This document shows positions 1 to 13,900 of a DNA stretch of 64,000 nt, piece after piece. A program made the position numbers and the translations under genes. Numbering within the stretch: position 1 is the stretch's first letter; every line of letters begins with the position of its first letter. The notes beneath the pieces are model-generated. The model was not told where the DNA came from. It made no database searches and worked only from the letters and a program-made list of their open reading frames with translations. This DNA comes from Vitellaria paradoxa (taxonomy: Eukaryota > Streptophyta > Magnoliopsida > Ericales > Sapotaceae): positions 35,426,419-35,490,418 of the forward strand of contig CM034239.1 in NCBI GenBank assembly GCA_019916065.1. The letters run 5' to 3'.

Positions 1-1473
1 AAATTAAGGTTAACTCAAAAATTTTTAGTGCAAAAGAAATGTATAAGAATCAAACTCAAGTTTTTTTTTTGTAAAATTAAATACATTTTCGTACTGAACT
101 ATTAAATACTTTTATGTATAATATTAAAAGTATAACATAATAAATTTTATAAATAATTAAATTTAATAATAAATATATTTTTTTTAGTAATGAGGAACAT
201 TCTTGTTAAATCTCAAGTTCTGCCAAATGATCGGTTGAACCATTAAAATATAAAAAAATGTATTCGATGGTTTAATATCTAATAACAATTTTATATATCC
301 TAGGTAACATTGTTTCTCTTCTGATCCTGATATAACTCGTTATCTTCTTATTGAATATATCCAGTACTCCCCTGGTGAACATTTTAGATCAGCCCTGCTA
401 ACAATTGATAAACAATCCTTTTATTGGTTAAGATTTTGGTTTGTTATTTTTTGAGGGTTTAGAATGCAGTTTGATTAAATTTTTAGTGTATGGTTTGTAT
501 TTTTAGTTATAATAATTAAAAAATTAATATATATATATATATATATTCATAATGCTAATCTTTGTGACTTTTGTTAACAAATCAATTATAATGAGTCGAT
601 CCAGTGGCTTAATTGATATGCATTAGGTTAATTAACGGATTTTTTTTTTTCTTCAAAATAAGTTAAGGAAAGCTCAACATTGTGTATTCTTAATTGTGAT
701 AATTAAAAATTTAAATTTTAATGTGCAATTTCATAAATAAATTAAGAGTATAAAGTCTATTTTTTTTTCTTTTTGATCTAATAATTCTTGGTTCCACAAT
801 TAATCAAATAAATAGTTAGGTATTTACTGTTTATCATTGATCTATTTATACTCATTAATCAAACTCATTTAATTTAAGTAAAATATGACTAGTTTATGCA
901 TTCATATTGTAATTACCATCTCTATTATAGATTATAATTTACTTTTTATACATTCATTTAAACTAAATTAAAATTAAAATTGTCACTTCATCTTAAAATT
1001 ATTTATTTGATAACCGCAATTGAATTCAATTCCCACCTTAATCAATTATTATATTCTAATAATAAATTACAAATTACACCCTTAAATTTTTTTTATATCA
1101 AATTTTATCAATCAGATTCTTTAATGAATGTGGTTCTATGGTGACAAATTAAAAATTTAGATGCTTAACTGTTATAATTAAATGTTTTATTTGGAAAATA
1201 AATTTGGAGAAAAAAATTAAAGAAAAAATAAAATTACTAGCCAATGATATCTTTTTATACTTACCTACTTATATTTTAATTTTTTGACAAATATTATATA
1301 TATATATATTTTATTTTTCTAACTGAACTAAAATAATAAAATAAATTTGATTTAATCAATAAAATGAAGTAAATTGGACCTTTTTACTTTATTTTTCTTT
1401 TTATCATTTTTTATTTTTTTCAAAATTCATATTTCAAATATGGTAAAGTAGCCAGCCTTTCAAGTGAAATTTA
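1..1473. other. AT-rich upstream intergenic region
   Basis: No coding signal is seen on either strand. The stretch is very AT-rich, with a short TA microsatellite around 528-546 and many A or T runs. Its right end abuts a MITE-like unit, and the first host gene starts about 480 bp further on. It probably includes distal promoter sequence of that gene, but I see no recognisable control element that I would name. Confidence 0.6.
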
Positions 1474-1597
1474 GGTGGTATTTGGATGATAAAAAAATTG
1501 AAAATGTTGGTACAAAAGTGATATATGAAGAAATTGATGGAAAGAAATTGAAAAAAAATTATAATTTTTAGTAAATTTTAGCATACCAAATAATATT
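1474..1597. repeat. MITE-like unit, family 1, upstream of the 22-exon gene
   Basis: The left end reads GGTGGTATTTGGATG and the right end GCATACCAAATAAT, a degraded inverted terminal repeat built on the CCAAAT/ATTTGG core. The interior shares short words (AAAAGTGATAT, GAAATTGAT) with the units at 16643-16801 and 59540-59708, so the three look like one family of about 120-170 bp. No clear target duplication is seen. The superfamily (PIF/Harbinger-like or hAT-like) is not settled. Confidence 0.45.
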
Positions 1598-1902
1598 TAA
1601 AAACTTTTTGGGGGCGAAATCCGTAATTTAGTTATCATCTTAGGATCCAAAATTTAGGACTTTGTTTGGATCCAGCTTTTCTAGAAAATTTCTTTGTTTG
1701 GATCCAGCCTTTTTCGCTTTCGCTTTGGCTTTATATTTTCTTATTACCTTCTAATTTTAGCGAAAAGAAATAAAAAGGTCAATTTTGAATTCGGGCTTAA
1801 ATTATATGTTGGCTTTCAAGCAATTTTCAAACTAGCCGTTAGATTACGTGACAAAACCGGCCTCGACGCTCTCTTCTTGTCTCCCCTCCAAGCTCACTAC
1901 AG

Positions 1903-1904
<2 letters not shown>

Positions 1905-1934
<30 letters not shown>
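1905..1934 (+). repeat. CT microsatellite in the 5' untranslated region
   Basis: A TC dinucleotide run lies about 20 bp before the start codon of the 22-exon gene. CT-rich tracts just upstream of the start codon are common in plant 5' leaders and may influence transcription or translation. That role is inference; only the tract is seen. Confidence 0.7.
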
Positions 1935-1937
<3 letters not shown>

Positions 1938-1954
1938 AAAACCCTGTAAAAAAG

Positions 1955-4900
1955 ATGTTCACTGAGGGTCTAGACCAAAGCGCAATCAACTGGATCAAGC
2001 AGGTATCAAACCTTTTCATAGCTTTCCGATTCAAAATTCTTCACCATACATACGCATGTATATGTATACGTATACGCATATATATTGTTTTCAATTAGTT
2101 CTTTCTCAGAAGGGTTTTCAATCAATCTTCAATTGGAAAACTTTACCTGCAGGGATCGGAGGTTGAACAAAACCATCCTCGATCGCCCTTAGAGGAAAAA
2201 ATCGATCATGATTTTTACGCCATACCCAGATCTCCTCTGTCATTTAACAGTACTGTTCACATATCTTCCCCTGTTTTGCCTCCCCTGAAATTTCATTCGA
2301 GCCTGCTGGGACCTCACAACACGGCCTCTCTTGGTCTTGATAGCAACCACGAAGACGACGACGGTGAGAGTGTGGCCTCGGCTCCGGATGATTCGGGTGG
2401 TAATTACTCCGAGGAGGAAGGTTTGAGATACAGTGATATTGAGTCTCTGGAAAAGTCTGTTGACAAGTCCTTTGACAAAGAAATGTTCGGTTCAAAATTG
2501 AACACGAACTTGAATCGAGTTACTGTTTCAAGAATGGAGGGCCGACATGGGTCTACTCTGAATAAAGGGTTGATGGCGGATCTTAAGGTTGAAGTGCCTG
2601 AAAATTACAGAAGATTTACTGATGGTGGATTGGGTTTTGGTAGAGCTGAACACCAGAATACGGTATTGGGTGGAAGCTGTAGACCGCGTGAAAGGGTTCA
2701 ATTGCTTAACGCTTATGTAAGATTTGATTTCTTTTTCCCCAATAAACTATCAAATTCAGATGTAGGGAACTCGTGTAAAATGGGTTTTCAGATTAGAATT
2801 AGAAGAAAGATTTTTTTTTTCCTCTCTAATTTTGACTGATGGGTTTCATAAACCCACCTGTCAAAACAAAGGCTAATTGTTGAGAATTAGCGGGAAAAAA
2901 AAAATAAAAAAGAACCCTTATGTGCGACTTCCACTATGATTCAAATACTTCAAAATTATCATGTATACTTAATGATAGTTATGGTCACAAGGAAAATATT
3001 TTCTCTAGTTTGACTGTCTATATGTTTAATGTTTTGAAAATTCCAAAGCACGGAAAAGAGAAAACCTATTTGGTTTGACATTTTTTGCTTTTCATGTTTT
3101 AAGATTCTTCTTGTTTTGAGTTAAAAAAATTTTACATTTCATGTGTAAACTCATTTTCTGTTTTCTAAAACAAGTCTTGAAAACACATTTGGTGATCAAA
3201 TGCATTTTCAGCTATTTTCTTTGTTTTCAAAAAGTAAAATAGAAAACATGCTCAAAACAGCTATACCAATTGATACCTAATTGATTTGATGGTAATTGCA
3301 GGGTGCTCACACTAGTATCAGTATGCAGAATGCTGCATCAGCCTTGGGAACTCCTAGTGCTCCTCCAATTATTGATATTGGAAGAGAAGGAAATGAGTCT
3401 GAGACTGAAAGCGAACCAAGAGAAGCTTCTGGAGGTTTAACAGAAACGGAGAGAAGTGTTGATGGGGGGCTAGGGATGTCTAAAGAATCAGCAGATGGTA
3501 TTTATGGCAATAATGAGGTTCCTTTCAATTATAGAGTACAGTCTCCGAAAGATGAACATGTTGAAAGGTACTGTAAAGAGTCAGTCCTTGAACTGTTGTG
3601 CATTAAAACTCTGCCTTGAGTTTGTTTTTTGCATGAAAATTGTAGTATTTTTCACAGCACCGCTTGTACAGGGAAAGCAAAACAGTAGATGGAGAAATGG
3701 ACGCACAGGCCCCTAATTGGAAAACTAGCCAATTTGATAATTCACCCTATTACAACACCAGGTATGGTTTATGCCTTTTTGTTGCCTTTTCTTTCTCCTT
3801 GGTGTTCATTTTAGCTGGAATTTTTATCCATTTAAATGCAACGATGAGATTTATCCTAGTCATTTCTTTGACCAAATTATGCTCAAACAAGCTCTAAATA
3901 GTTACGATTGTGTGATTCCAAGGTGTGTTTGGAGTGAGGGTTTAGTGAGGGAAAAGAGAAAAGAAAGAAAAATAGGATAGAAATATAAAATCTCAAATTA
4001 ATATCTTTGTCTGAGTAGACTCAGAAAATATAATAAAATAAGAAGTATCCATTAATATAGTAGTTTTTAATTTAATTACTTTTAATTTCCTTAATTCTGT
4101 GCCTTTTCTCTTCCATTTTCCATCACAATCTAAACAAGAGAAGGGATTTTAAATCCCTAACTTTCCTCTTCCCTTATCCTTGATCCCAAAATTTCAAGTA
4201 AAAGAAATTGGGATTAAGACTTGGGTGAGTTTTTATGCACGAATCAAGTAGAAGGCTATAAAAATGGTAGCCAGGCTGTTCAATTCATGGTGAGGAATAT
4301 AATGAATTCAGGGAGGCTTCACTAAATATGGTTTTGGTTATTGCCTCCAGGCCCTCACTGAATCTTGAGGTTTACTTTTAAATTGTCACATGAAATTGAG
4401 CTGAATCATTCCCTTCTACACGAACAGTCAATTCTTATTTTGAAATCTTTGTTCTTTAATGTACAAATGCTATTCAATCTTCAATTGCTGCTCTTTTTTT
4501 CTTCTTGCAGTGGTCAAAATGCCTGGCAAACTCTAATTGCTTATGATGCGTGCATTCGCCTTTGCCTAAATGCCTGGGCTAGAGGCTGCACGGAAGCACC
4601 AGAGTTCCTACATGAGGAGTGCCTGGTTCTTCGAAGTGCCTTTGGGTAAGCTACTAGTCAAGTCTATTATCAGCGTTTGTTGTTAATGGTACTGTTTTCA
4701 ATTTGAAAACTAGTTCTTATTGGGGAACACTCTCTCTCCCTGTTCTTTTACTGAATAGGCTACATAAACTTTTATTGCAACCTCGAGGTGTACAATCCAT
4801 GGGAAGGAAGGATGATACAAGTACAGAACAAGCATGCCTATTAAAAGTAAAGAAAGTAGTTGGAAAAATTAGAGTGGAAGGTACGCTTGTAATTGGATGG

Positions 4901-7900
4901 TTTTTAAAGTTCAGCTACTTGACGATTAAAACTGGTTTCTGGCCATTGTCTGTGTTTTATTTATATACAAATTCCAAGTACTAGCTTCTTAATGTTTCCG
5001 AGTTACATCGGTTTGTAGAAGGTCATTGTGAAGATTTAGTTTTCCATTTGTTGAAGATGAAGGTTTATGGAGATAACGTGTTCATACTGTAATATTATTG
5101 TTGATCTAATTATGCTGAAACCTTGATTCACATTGATAATTAGGGACAATCTTGTTACTGAGTTTTGTAACCTAAAATTATGATATCGTTTCTGGACAGT
5201 GAGGAAGCTTCGCATAATACCAAGGCGGAAACTTAAGAGCACATACTCACTGCGAAGTGCAATGTATATGCAAGTGGGTGCAGAATATGCCAAACATGTG
5301 TCATCACTTGTGAAAACTGGCATAAATTCTCTTAGAATTGCCTCATTTTCAGTGACATCTGAAGGTTAGGTATTTTGTTGACACAAAGACCTTATTTTTT
5401 ATTTGTTTTTGCTTTTGTTCCTTTGCAAATCTGTTCATTTTTTTTATCATCACAATGACACAACAAAGGATGTTTCGATAAGCAGACAATATGATGCTCT
5501 CTTAAAAGGTTAAATAATAATGAGTAATTTAGCAACGGATGATACAAGTTTCAAAGTAGATCTCCCTTTAAATTCCTAAATAAAAACCTTTAAACATTCA
5601 AGGATCATTAAGTGAACAATATCTTTTAATACAATATTTCTTTAGGCAATCCCTTTGAAGGGTAAACCACCTCTCTTCGCTTCTCACTAGACACAATGAC
5701 TTTTAATTGACTACATATTGACTACTGTATCCAGTATCCCAATTGAATTGCTTCAGAGAGAGAATTTGTTCCTGTCATGTTTGCAGAGCGACTGTCATGC
5801 CTAGTTCACTTGAAGAGTTCTACAGAAGACACTCAAACTGAACCAGGTTCTGCCATTTGCTTACGGCCTGGAACTGGCGATTACCATGTATTGTAAGTAG
5901 CTAATCTAAAAGTTTAGTATGGATAGATGTTCTTTGGTTTCAAAGTATCAACTTCTAATATGATTAAGGAAACTCCAAATTTAGAAGAGAAATTGTATGA
6001 TCATTGATCTGATATATGCGTAGCAATCCTCATAAAATAATCACTGGTGAGCTTTCTATATAGCATTAGTTGAATGATACTTTGTTAGCTGTTCTGGAAG
6101 ACCAGATCAATAATTGGCTCTCCTGGTCAAAGGTTGCATATGGTTTGGACTTTTGAGAAGTACTTACTATTAAAATAGGTCTTACTGTCTGCTTGAATTT
6201 CAGTTTTCCGGAGAACCAAGGTGATGCTCTTTTATTAGAAGTCCAGGATATAAAGAAAACTATCCAAGGTCGAGCTGTAATTCCGATTGCGTCCTTGACT
6301 GATAATCCTGTAAGTACCATCATAATATATTCTGTGATAATGGAGCTTTCGCAAATTTGGTGTGGGATATTTCCTGATCAAGCTGTTGAAACCATGCAGA
6401 ACGATAGAACTCGGTGGTGGCCAATTTACCATGAGGATCGTGAATGCGTGGGAAAGGTCCAGCTCTCTATTGGTAGTACAATTACATGTGACGAGACTGC
6501 CAATATTAAGGTTTAACTTATTAAACTGAGCTTAGTTCAGCAAAACTACATGATTAGTTGAATCTTGCAAGAATTGGGTGTGAAGTTTTTCCCTTTGTTG
6601 AAAGTAACTCTGACAAAGCATGGAATATTAATCAGTTGAATCTTGCAAAACTACAGGATTGTAAAGTGGTTTGAGAAAAAAGGCAGCTTCATGACCTTTC
6701 TGTAAACAAATCATATACATGAGCTTCTTCAAACTAAGACTAATTCCACTAGCATAGAACCTTGAAATTTGGCATTGCCTCCTACAGACTACTGCTGCCA
6801 AGGAGCCAAGGAAATTTACTGGTTTAATCTCAAATGGCTATTTATTTATGTAGGGGCTTATTCCTAGTGGTAAAAAGTATCGTCTTGAAGTTTCCTTTCA
6901 GTCCTAGTGACTCAACATCAAGGGGAAACATCAGTCCTTAAACATTATTCTGTTCTTACATACAGAAATGCATCAGTGTGTGTAGATAATATTGGATCCA
7001 TTATGGATCCATGTAATGATGTACAAAGATCCATGCATGCATGGATTGGAGTAAAAGTCACATTTGACTCCTGATAAGCCTTATAGATTAACATTTCCTT
7101 CCCAGTTGTAGTTTTCATAATAGAAAATAGTAATATCCCATATGATGATGTACAAAGATCTCATGCATGCAAGGATTGGAGCAAGAGTCACAATTGATTG
7201 CTAATAAGCCTAAGAGATCACATTTCCTTCCCGGATTCACTATCCGCGATAATAGAGGACAGTCAATTGGCATGGGCATATTCATCTAGATGCATTTATT
7301 TATTGTCTGGTCCTAATATGTATTGTTTATCAAACATATGACAGAGTGGACCTATTGTGGAAACTCTTGCATATGATCTGTTGCTGGAAGCTGCCATGCG
7401 TGCACAACACTTTAATGCCCGAAACTTAAGGCTGGATGGACCTTGGAAATGGTTGTTGAGTGAGTTTGCTGACTATTATGGAGTCTCTGATTCATACACT
7501 AAGCTAAGGTACTTAGGATCAACTTCCACGAAGTTAATTATTATTTGCTATAATTCTCCTGTTTCATATGTCCCTCAGAAATTTTTCACTCAAACTTTTG
7601 AACATTTGCAGATATCTTTCATATATCATGAATGTGGCAACTCCTACAAAAGATTGCTTAGAGCTTGTGTGTGAGTTGCTTGTGCCAGTTATAAAGGCCA
7701 GGACTGAGAAAAGCTTAACTAGGCAAGAGGTAAGCCTTTCAAACCATATGACATCCATGATTTTGTCACTAAATAAGAGTAGCTTCTTAGGAGTGAAAAT
7801 TTGTACGGAAGACTAGTTAAACCTCTCAAAATGTCCCAACTAATGCAGCCAATCTCTTAAGTTGGGATTCTTTGCTTCAAAAGTAGGTAGTGTACATTTG

Positions 7901-10900
7901 AACAGAAATAGATGTGGGAATACCTGATACACATTGGCTAAGCCAAATAGCCACCATTAGCAAACTAAAATATCAAATGAAATTTGTGTTATTTACAATG
8001 TTAAGGCTTCCAACCTCTCATTTTAGTAGTTTCTTAGGAGTGAAAAACCTTATGAAGACTACTTAAGCCTCACGAAATGTCCCAAATGACACTCTCCCAT
8101 TTGGAATTCTTTGCTTCTAAAGCAACTAAATGGGGTGGGCGGAAGTAAAGTAAATTAGGCAATTTTACACTTGAATTGAAAAAAATGTCGAAGCAGATGT
8201 ACACCTTGGATAAGCCGAATAACCACAAATGATGAACTAAAATATCACCCAAAATTTACACCGGAGGGGTGGGGGGTGGGGTGGGGGTGGGGGAGTAAAG
8301 TAAATTAGGCAGTGTACATTTGAACAGAAAATTTGTGGACACAGGTTACCCAATACACCTTGGATGAACCGAATGAATAACCATTATTGAGAGACTAAAA
8401 TATCAAATGAATTTATGTCATTTACAATGTTAATGCTGCCAACCTCTTAAACATTATTAGGCTGGGTTTTAACAATGTTAGAACTAGGTCAGTTCTTTCT
8501 TCTAGCATACATATGTTAGAACTACGTCAGGTCTTTCTTCTAGCATACATACTTACATAGGGAACAAGTATATAGCTGTAATGTTGTTCAACCTTGAATG
8601 TGTAAAAGCAGCGAAATGAATCTTCATGTCTACTAATGCAACTACATAGTTTTCCATGGCATAAAAAAAAGTTTGGAGTTACTGGTTTTGGCTTAAGCAT
8701 AGATTATTTAAATGTTGGTTTGTAATATAATTTTTGAATTCAAGAATTTAGAGAAAGTAAATTGATATAAATAATAAAGTTTCCTTCTCTCCCTAAGGTG
8801 AGAAAGTGGCTAACACTCTGACATGGTGCCTAGGGCTGCAAATGAGTTGAGCCAAGTAGTAAGTTGTTCAAGTTTGTGTTGAAAACATTATTGTTGTGCT
8901 TGAAAATGTGTCCAAAATTGGCTTGTTAAGTTTTGCGAGCCAAGTTTTAGTTGAGCTGAGCTAGAGTAGCTTAATTATTTTAAATAGAATTAAACTTATT
9001 GAGCTATGCTCGAATTGAGTTTGAGCTTAAAATTGAGTTCAAGCTTGACTTAATTTCACAATGAGTCAACCTTGAACGAGCTTTTAACGAGTCGAACACG
9101 AACCGAATTCAAGCTATTTGATTTGTTTAACAGGCCTAAATTGGTATCAGAACAGGGGAAGATTATGAATTTCAAACCTCACCGTTACCCAAAAGGAAAT
9201 TTTTCTGGTTGTTCTTGTTTGGCCCTTTCAAAAATGTCCCACATGTGAGGGCATACATTAAGAGAAAATAATTAGTATAAACACTAAAGTTGTGCCTTCA
9301 ATAGCTTAAGTTTTAGATGAGAGAGTAGCTAATAATACTACGAGTGATGGGGACCGTGACAAGGGTTTTGATTACAAATATTCTCGGTGGTGATGCAATA
9401 TGAATTGGATAGGTTTATTTTAGGTTTTGAGGATTTTTGGGGAGTTGATTTATTTGCCTTTCCTTAGCTGTTGGAATTTATTTTCGTTGTTTGATTTTAG
9501 GGATTTTATTTGATTTGATTTTTTAATACATAAGACATAAAAGGCGGCCTGGATTGGAAAGGATTGATCAGCTTTCGATGAATTGAATTGAGCATTGACT
9601 TTGGTTGATTAGTAATAGTTTAGTTCCTAGTTACCTTGCTTCGTTGTGCTACATCAATGAGACCACAGGAAATGGATGCACCGACTCAAACAAATTCTTT
9701 TAATGAGGACAAGGAGACAAAATATCCACTGTCTGAAAATTATCCTAACTGCCAAAAGTGTGGAACAAGTATCATTTTGGATAACTTTATCTATTTATCT
9801 CTCCCTCCATCTATATCTATCTATTATTATTGTTATTTTATGATAATTTTTCCTTAGCTGAGAAGCTGAGCAGACCTTTTTAATTCTAAGGATTTAGAAT
9901 TAGCTGGCTAGTTGCAAAAATTTTGATTAACATTTCTAAAATCCTTTCATGCCTGTTATTTTGGTATCCACACTATCCTCAGCAACAAAGATAGGTTTGA
10001 AACAACTAACATTTGTGGTTGTCCAAGGAGTGTTCCATTGACGATAACTGTCCTCTACGGAAGTGTCTGTGACTTTCTGCATTTAAGGAAGGTCTCCTTT
10101 GAAAATTCCGTGGGTTATGCTAATATAGTCTTGAAGAAACATAATTCTACTACGCTTTTGTTGGTTGATTTCATCACTTCGTTGTAATGTTTTACAATGT
10201 TTACTTCGGGATTTTCTGCAAAAACTTTGAATGAAAACCCGTCAACAGAAAATACTTCTTTACCTTGTTCTCTTGCAGAAAAGTATATTGTTGGATTGTG
10301 AAACCCAAATAGAGAGTCTCTTGGCAACTGTCTTTGAGAACTATAAATCATTGGATGAAAACTCTCCAATGGGTTTAACAGACATATTTGGTTCAATACC
10401 AGAGATCGCTGCACCAGCTTTAGCCCCTGCTGTGCAACTATATACTCTTCTCCATGATATTCTCTCTCAAGATGCACAGGCAGTGTTGAGAAACTATTTA
10501 CAGGTGAGCCACTTTACTGGTACACAATATATAAGAATATTCTACATCCACATGCAATATAAAACATGACCTCACCATACCCAATCTACCACTGCAGAGC
10601 ATATAATTTGATTGTGCAATCTTTTGCCCTTGATGTGTGCAATCTTTAGTCTGGGTAAATATAAGGAAAAACTATTGGTAGCTCTAAGAAATGAACTATG
10701 CAGCCACATGAAAATTTCCAATTACTTTATGTAAATCTCTCTCTCTCTCTCTGCGTGTGTTTACATAGCTAGTTTTTCAAGAAGAGTGAAAATTCTTTTC
10801 TGACTTTCTATACTGCTTCTAGGAGATCAAAACCAGAAATATTTTATTGCTACTTGACTTGGAACTATGTTAAGTGCTTCTTTTTTTTATCATTTTTTAT

Positions 10901-10926
10901 TTTTTTTGGTTGCAAAGCTTTATATA

Positions 10927-10959
<33 letters not shown>

Positions 10960-13900
10960 TTGGTATGTCAGAGGCCGATGGAGAGGGGGTGAACTCAAAG
11001 TTAACTAAATAGCATTTGTTTGCAGACAGCAGCAGCAAAGAGGTGCCGGAAGCACATGGTGGAAACTGATGAGTTTGTGTCAAGCAACTCCGAGGGCTTT
11101 CTCATGGATTCCATTACAATCTCCACAGCATATTTGAAGATGAAGATCCTCTGTATAAACATAAGCAATGAAATTCAGGCAGATATTAAGATCCACAATC
11201 AGCATATACTGCCTAGGTGGGAAACCCATTCCGATCACAATGAGCTTATTTATGAACCAGTAATTCAAAATCTTATATCTGAAATTATAAAATGATCTCT
11301 AATTCGTTCCCTTCAATTCATGAAAGCTATATCCTGTCTCTTTCTATTCAAGTTTCAGTACTCAACTTGGACAGTGATTGTAGAAAGGCGCCGATAAAGC
11401 TACATCTATTCACATACCAAGCTGATAATAAGCACAAACTAATGACTTGTATTCCCTTTTTCCCAGTTCAATTGACCTATCAAGTATCACAGCTGCTGTT
11501 TACGGTCCTGAGTTGTGCAAGAGGCTTAGAAGTTTTCTTGCTGCATGGCCTCCGTCTAGCCCTCAGTCACATGTTAATGAACTTCTGATAGCAACTGCTG
11601 ATTTCGAAAGGAATCTCGAATCGTGGAATATCAGGTTTGAGAATTTTTTGCAATACATGCTTATTTCAAGTGTAAAAGTTGAAGGTTTCTTTCTCAAACT
11701 ACCTTCTATATCCCTCAGTCCAGTGCAAGGTGGTGTAGACTCCAGAAATTTGTACCATAATTACATAATGGTTTGGGTTGAGGATATGCAGCTCAGCTTG
11801 CTTGATCTTTGCAAAGCAGAAAAGGTACCTTATTTTTTAAGCATTCATAATAAAGGACTATAGCACATTATGGCCATGTCTAGTGCTCCCTCCTCTCTCT
11901 TATTGTAGTAGAGGTGGATTATAAGCATCATGTTCTATCAAATGACTACTTTTTTTTTCTTTTTTTTTTTTTTTTTTTTCTAATGATTTATTGAGGCACT
12001 GTGGTTTTTGTTGGTCTAACAGCAACTTACTGGCCCATACAACATACTAGATAATTCTGATGAGCAACGGCTTCTTGCAGGTGCCTTGGTCTGGAGTATT
12101 AACATCTCATTCTACTACGCCATTTGCTGAGGAAATGTATGAGAAAACCAAAGAAATGCTTATTGAGTATGAAGTTGTGATGAATCGATGGCCTCAGTAT
12201 TCATTGATTTTGGAGAATGTGAGTTTTGAATTTATTCCAACGGTTACCGTGGGCCACAAGTACTATGCACAATGGCATGCATGGATGCGAATACAGACGT
12301 GTTTATAGATCCCGGATAAATATACATGCATGTGTTTATGTAATGCACATGTTTACATGCCTATATACATTTGTTCTACACTGATTTGTCATTCGCTAAT
12401 TTTTCTTTAATTGCATTGTTTATTTTTCATAAGGCTGTCGCAAATGTGGAAAGAGCAATCATAAAAGCATTGGAAAAGCAGTACAGTGATATCTTGACTC
12501 CCTTAAAGATAGCATTCCAAAAAAGCTTGGTATGCAAGTTCAGAAACTAACAGGAAGACAATCAACTGCTCTTTACTCTGTTCCTAATCAAGTAAGTGCT
12601 GAAAATATATGCTATATCACATCATAATTATTAGGTTTTGCAGCCCGTGAATACTGTTAGCAGAATTAGGCATTTGGCTATTTTAAAGCTAAACTTAATT
12701 CAAAACTCAAGCAAAGACTTGGGAAAAAAAAAAATCTCTCTTCCCAACACATGGGAAGGCATATTTCGCTTACTTCTTTTTCTTTGGTGTCCTTTTTGGC
12801 AGTTGGGAACTTTTTTGAACACCATCAAGAGAATTCTTGATGTTCTGCACTGCAAGGTTGAGGACATTTTGAAGTCTTGGGCATCCTATATACCTGTCAT
12901 TGCAGATAAGAAGACCCTTTTTGGGGAGCAGATGAATGGAATAACAGTCTTATTGAGAACAAAATACAAAAACTACATGCAGGCAACAGTCATGAAGCTG
13001 GTTGATAATGTAAGCACAACTCCTCTAGAACTCTCTCTCTATCTCTCTCTATATATATATATATTAAAAGGAAAAAAATTACCATAGATTGGGGAAGATT
13101 ATTAAGATATTTCATTTTAAAAGCCTTATTGATTCGTAAGTGCACAAATTGAAGGAAAAGGAATGTGAGGGTGGGTCTTGTGAGATGGCTTACAAGCCGG
13201 GTTTACTCTCTAAGCAGTAAATCCAATGTATTCCTGCCTTAGGGAGGTTCCTCGAGGACACTTCACTTTTTAGTTTGCTGCTTAAGTGGCTGGTGAAATT
13301 TTCCCACACAATCTTGAAGATATGAAGTATCTGAATATGAGCTGGAATACGCATTTCATAGTGATAGATACTATGAAAAAGCCTTATTGATTCATAAGTG
13401 CACAAATTGAAGGAAAAGGAATGTGAGGGTGGGTCTTGTGAGATGGCGTACAAGCCGGGTTTACTCTCTAAGCAGTAAATCCAATGTATTCCTGCCTTAG
13501 GGAGGTTCCTCGAGGACACTTCACTTTTTAGTTTGCTGCTTAAGTGGCTGGTGAAATTTTCCCACACAATCTTGAAGATATGAAGTATCTGAATATGAGC
13601 TGGAATACGCATTTCATAGTGATAGATACCATGAAAAAGTATAAGTTGAAAGTTTAAAAAATAATTGGAATCAACTGAATAGAAATAATAGTCCAAGTCA
13701 ACATCTCTCATGTTTTAGTACATCTCTCAATTCTAACAGAATACTGCACAAAATCCAAATGTAGAGTATAAACACCCAGCGATATATGAATGTCATTTTG
13801 TATGTATATAGCTCTTCCATGACATGACAGAGTGCTGTAGTTGTAACAAATAGATGGATAATCATTTCAGATGCAAGCTAATCGGAACACACGGCTCAAA

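Noticed and set aside
9142..9157. TGGTATCAGAACAGGG, resembling a retrotransposon primer-binding site, in intron 12
   Set aside because: No LTR end (TG..CA pair) or gag-like sequence was found next to it, and no second repeat copy exists nearby.
13190..13711. A 173-codon open frame on the minus strand inside an intron
   Set aside because: It exists because a 258-bp unit, a multiple of three, is duplicated. It has no family resemblance and no supporting start or promoter context.
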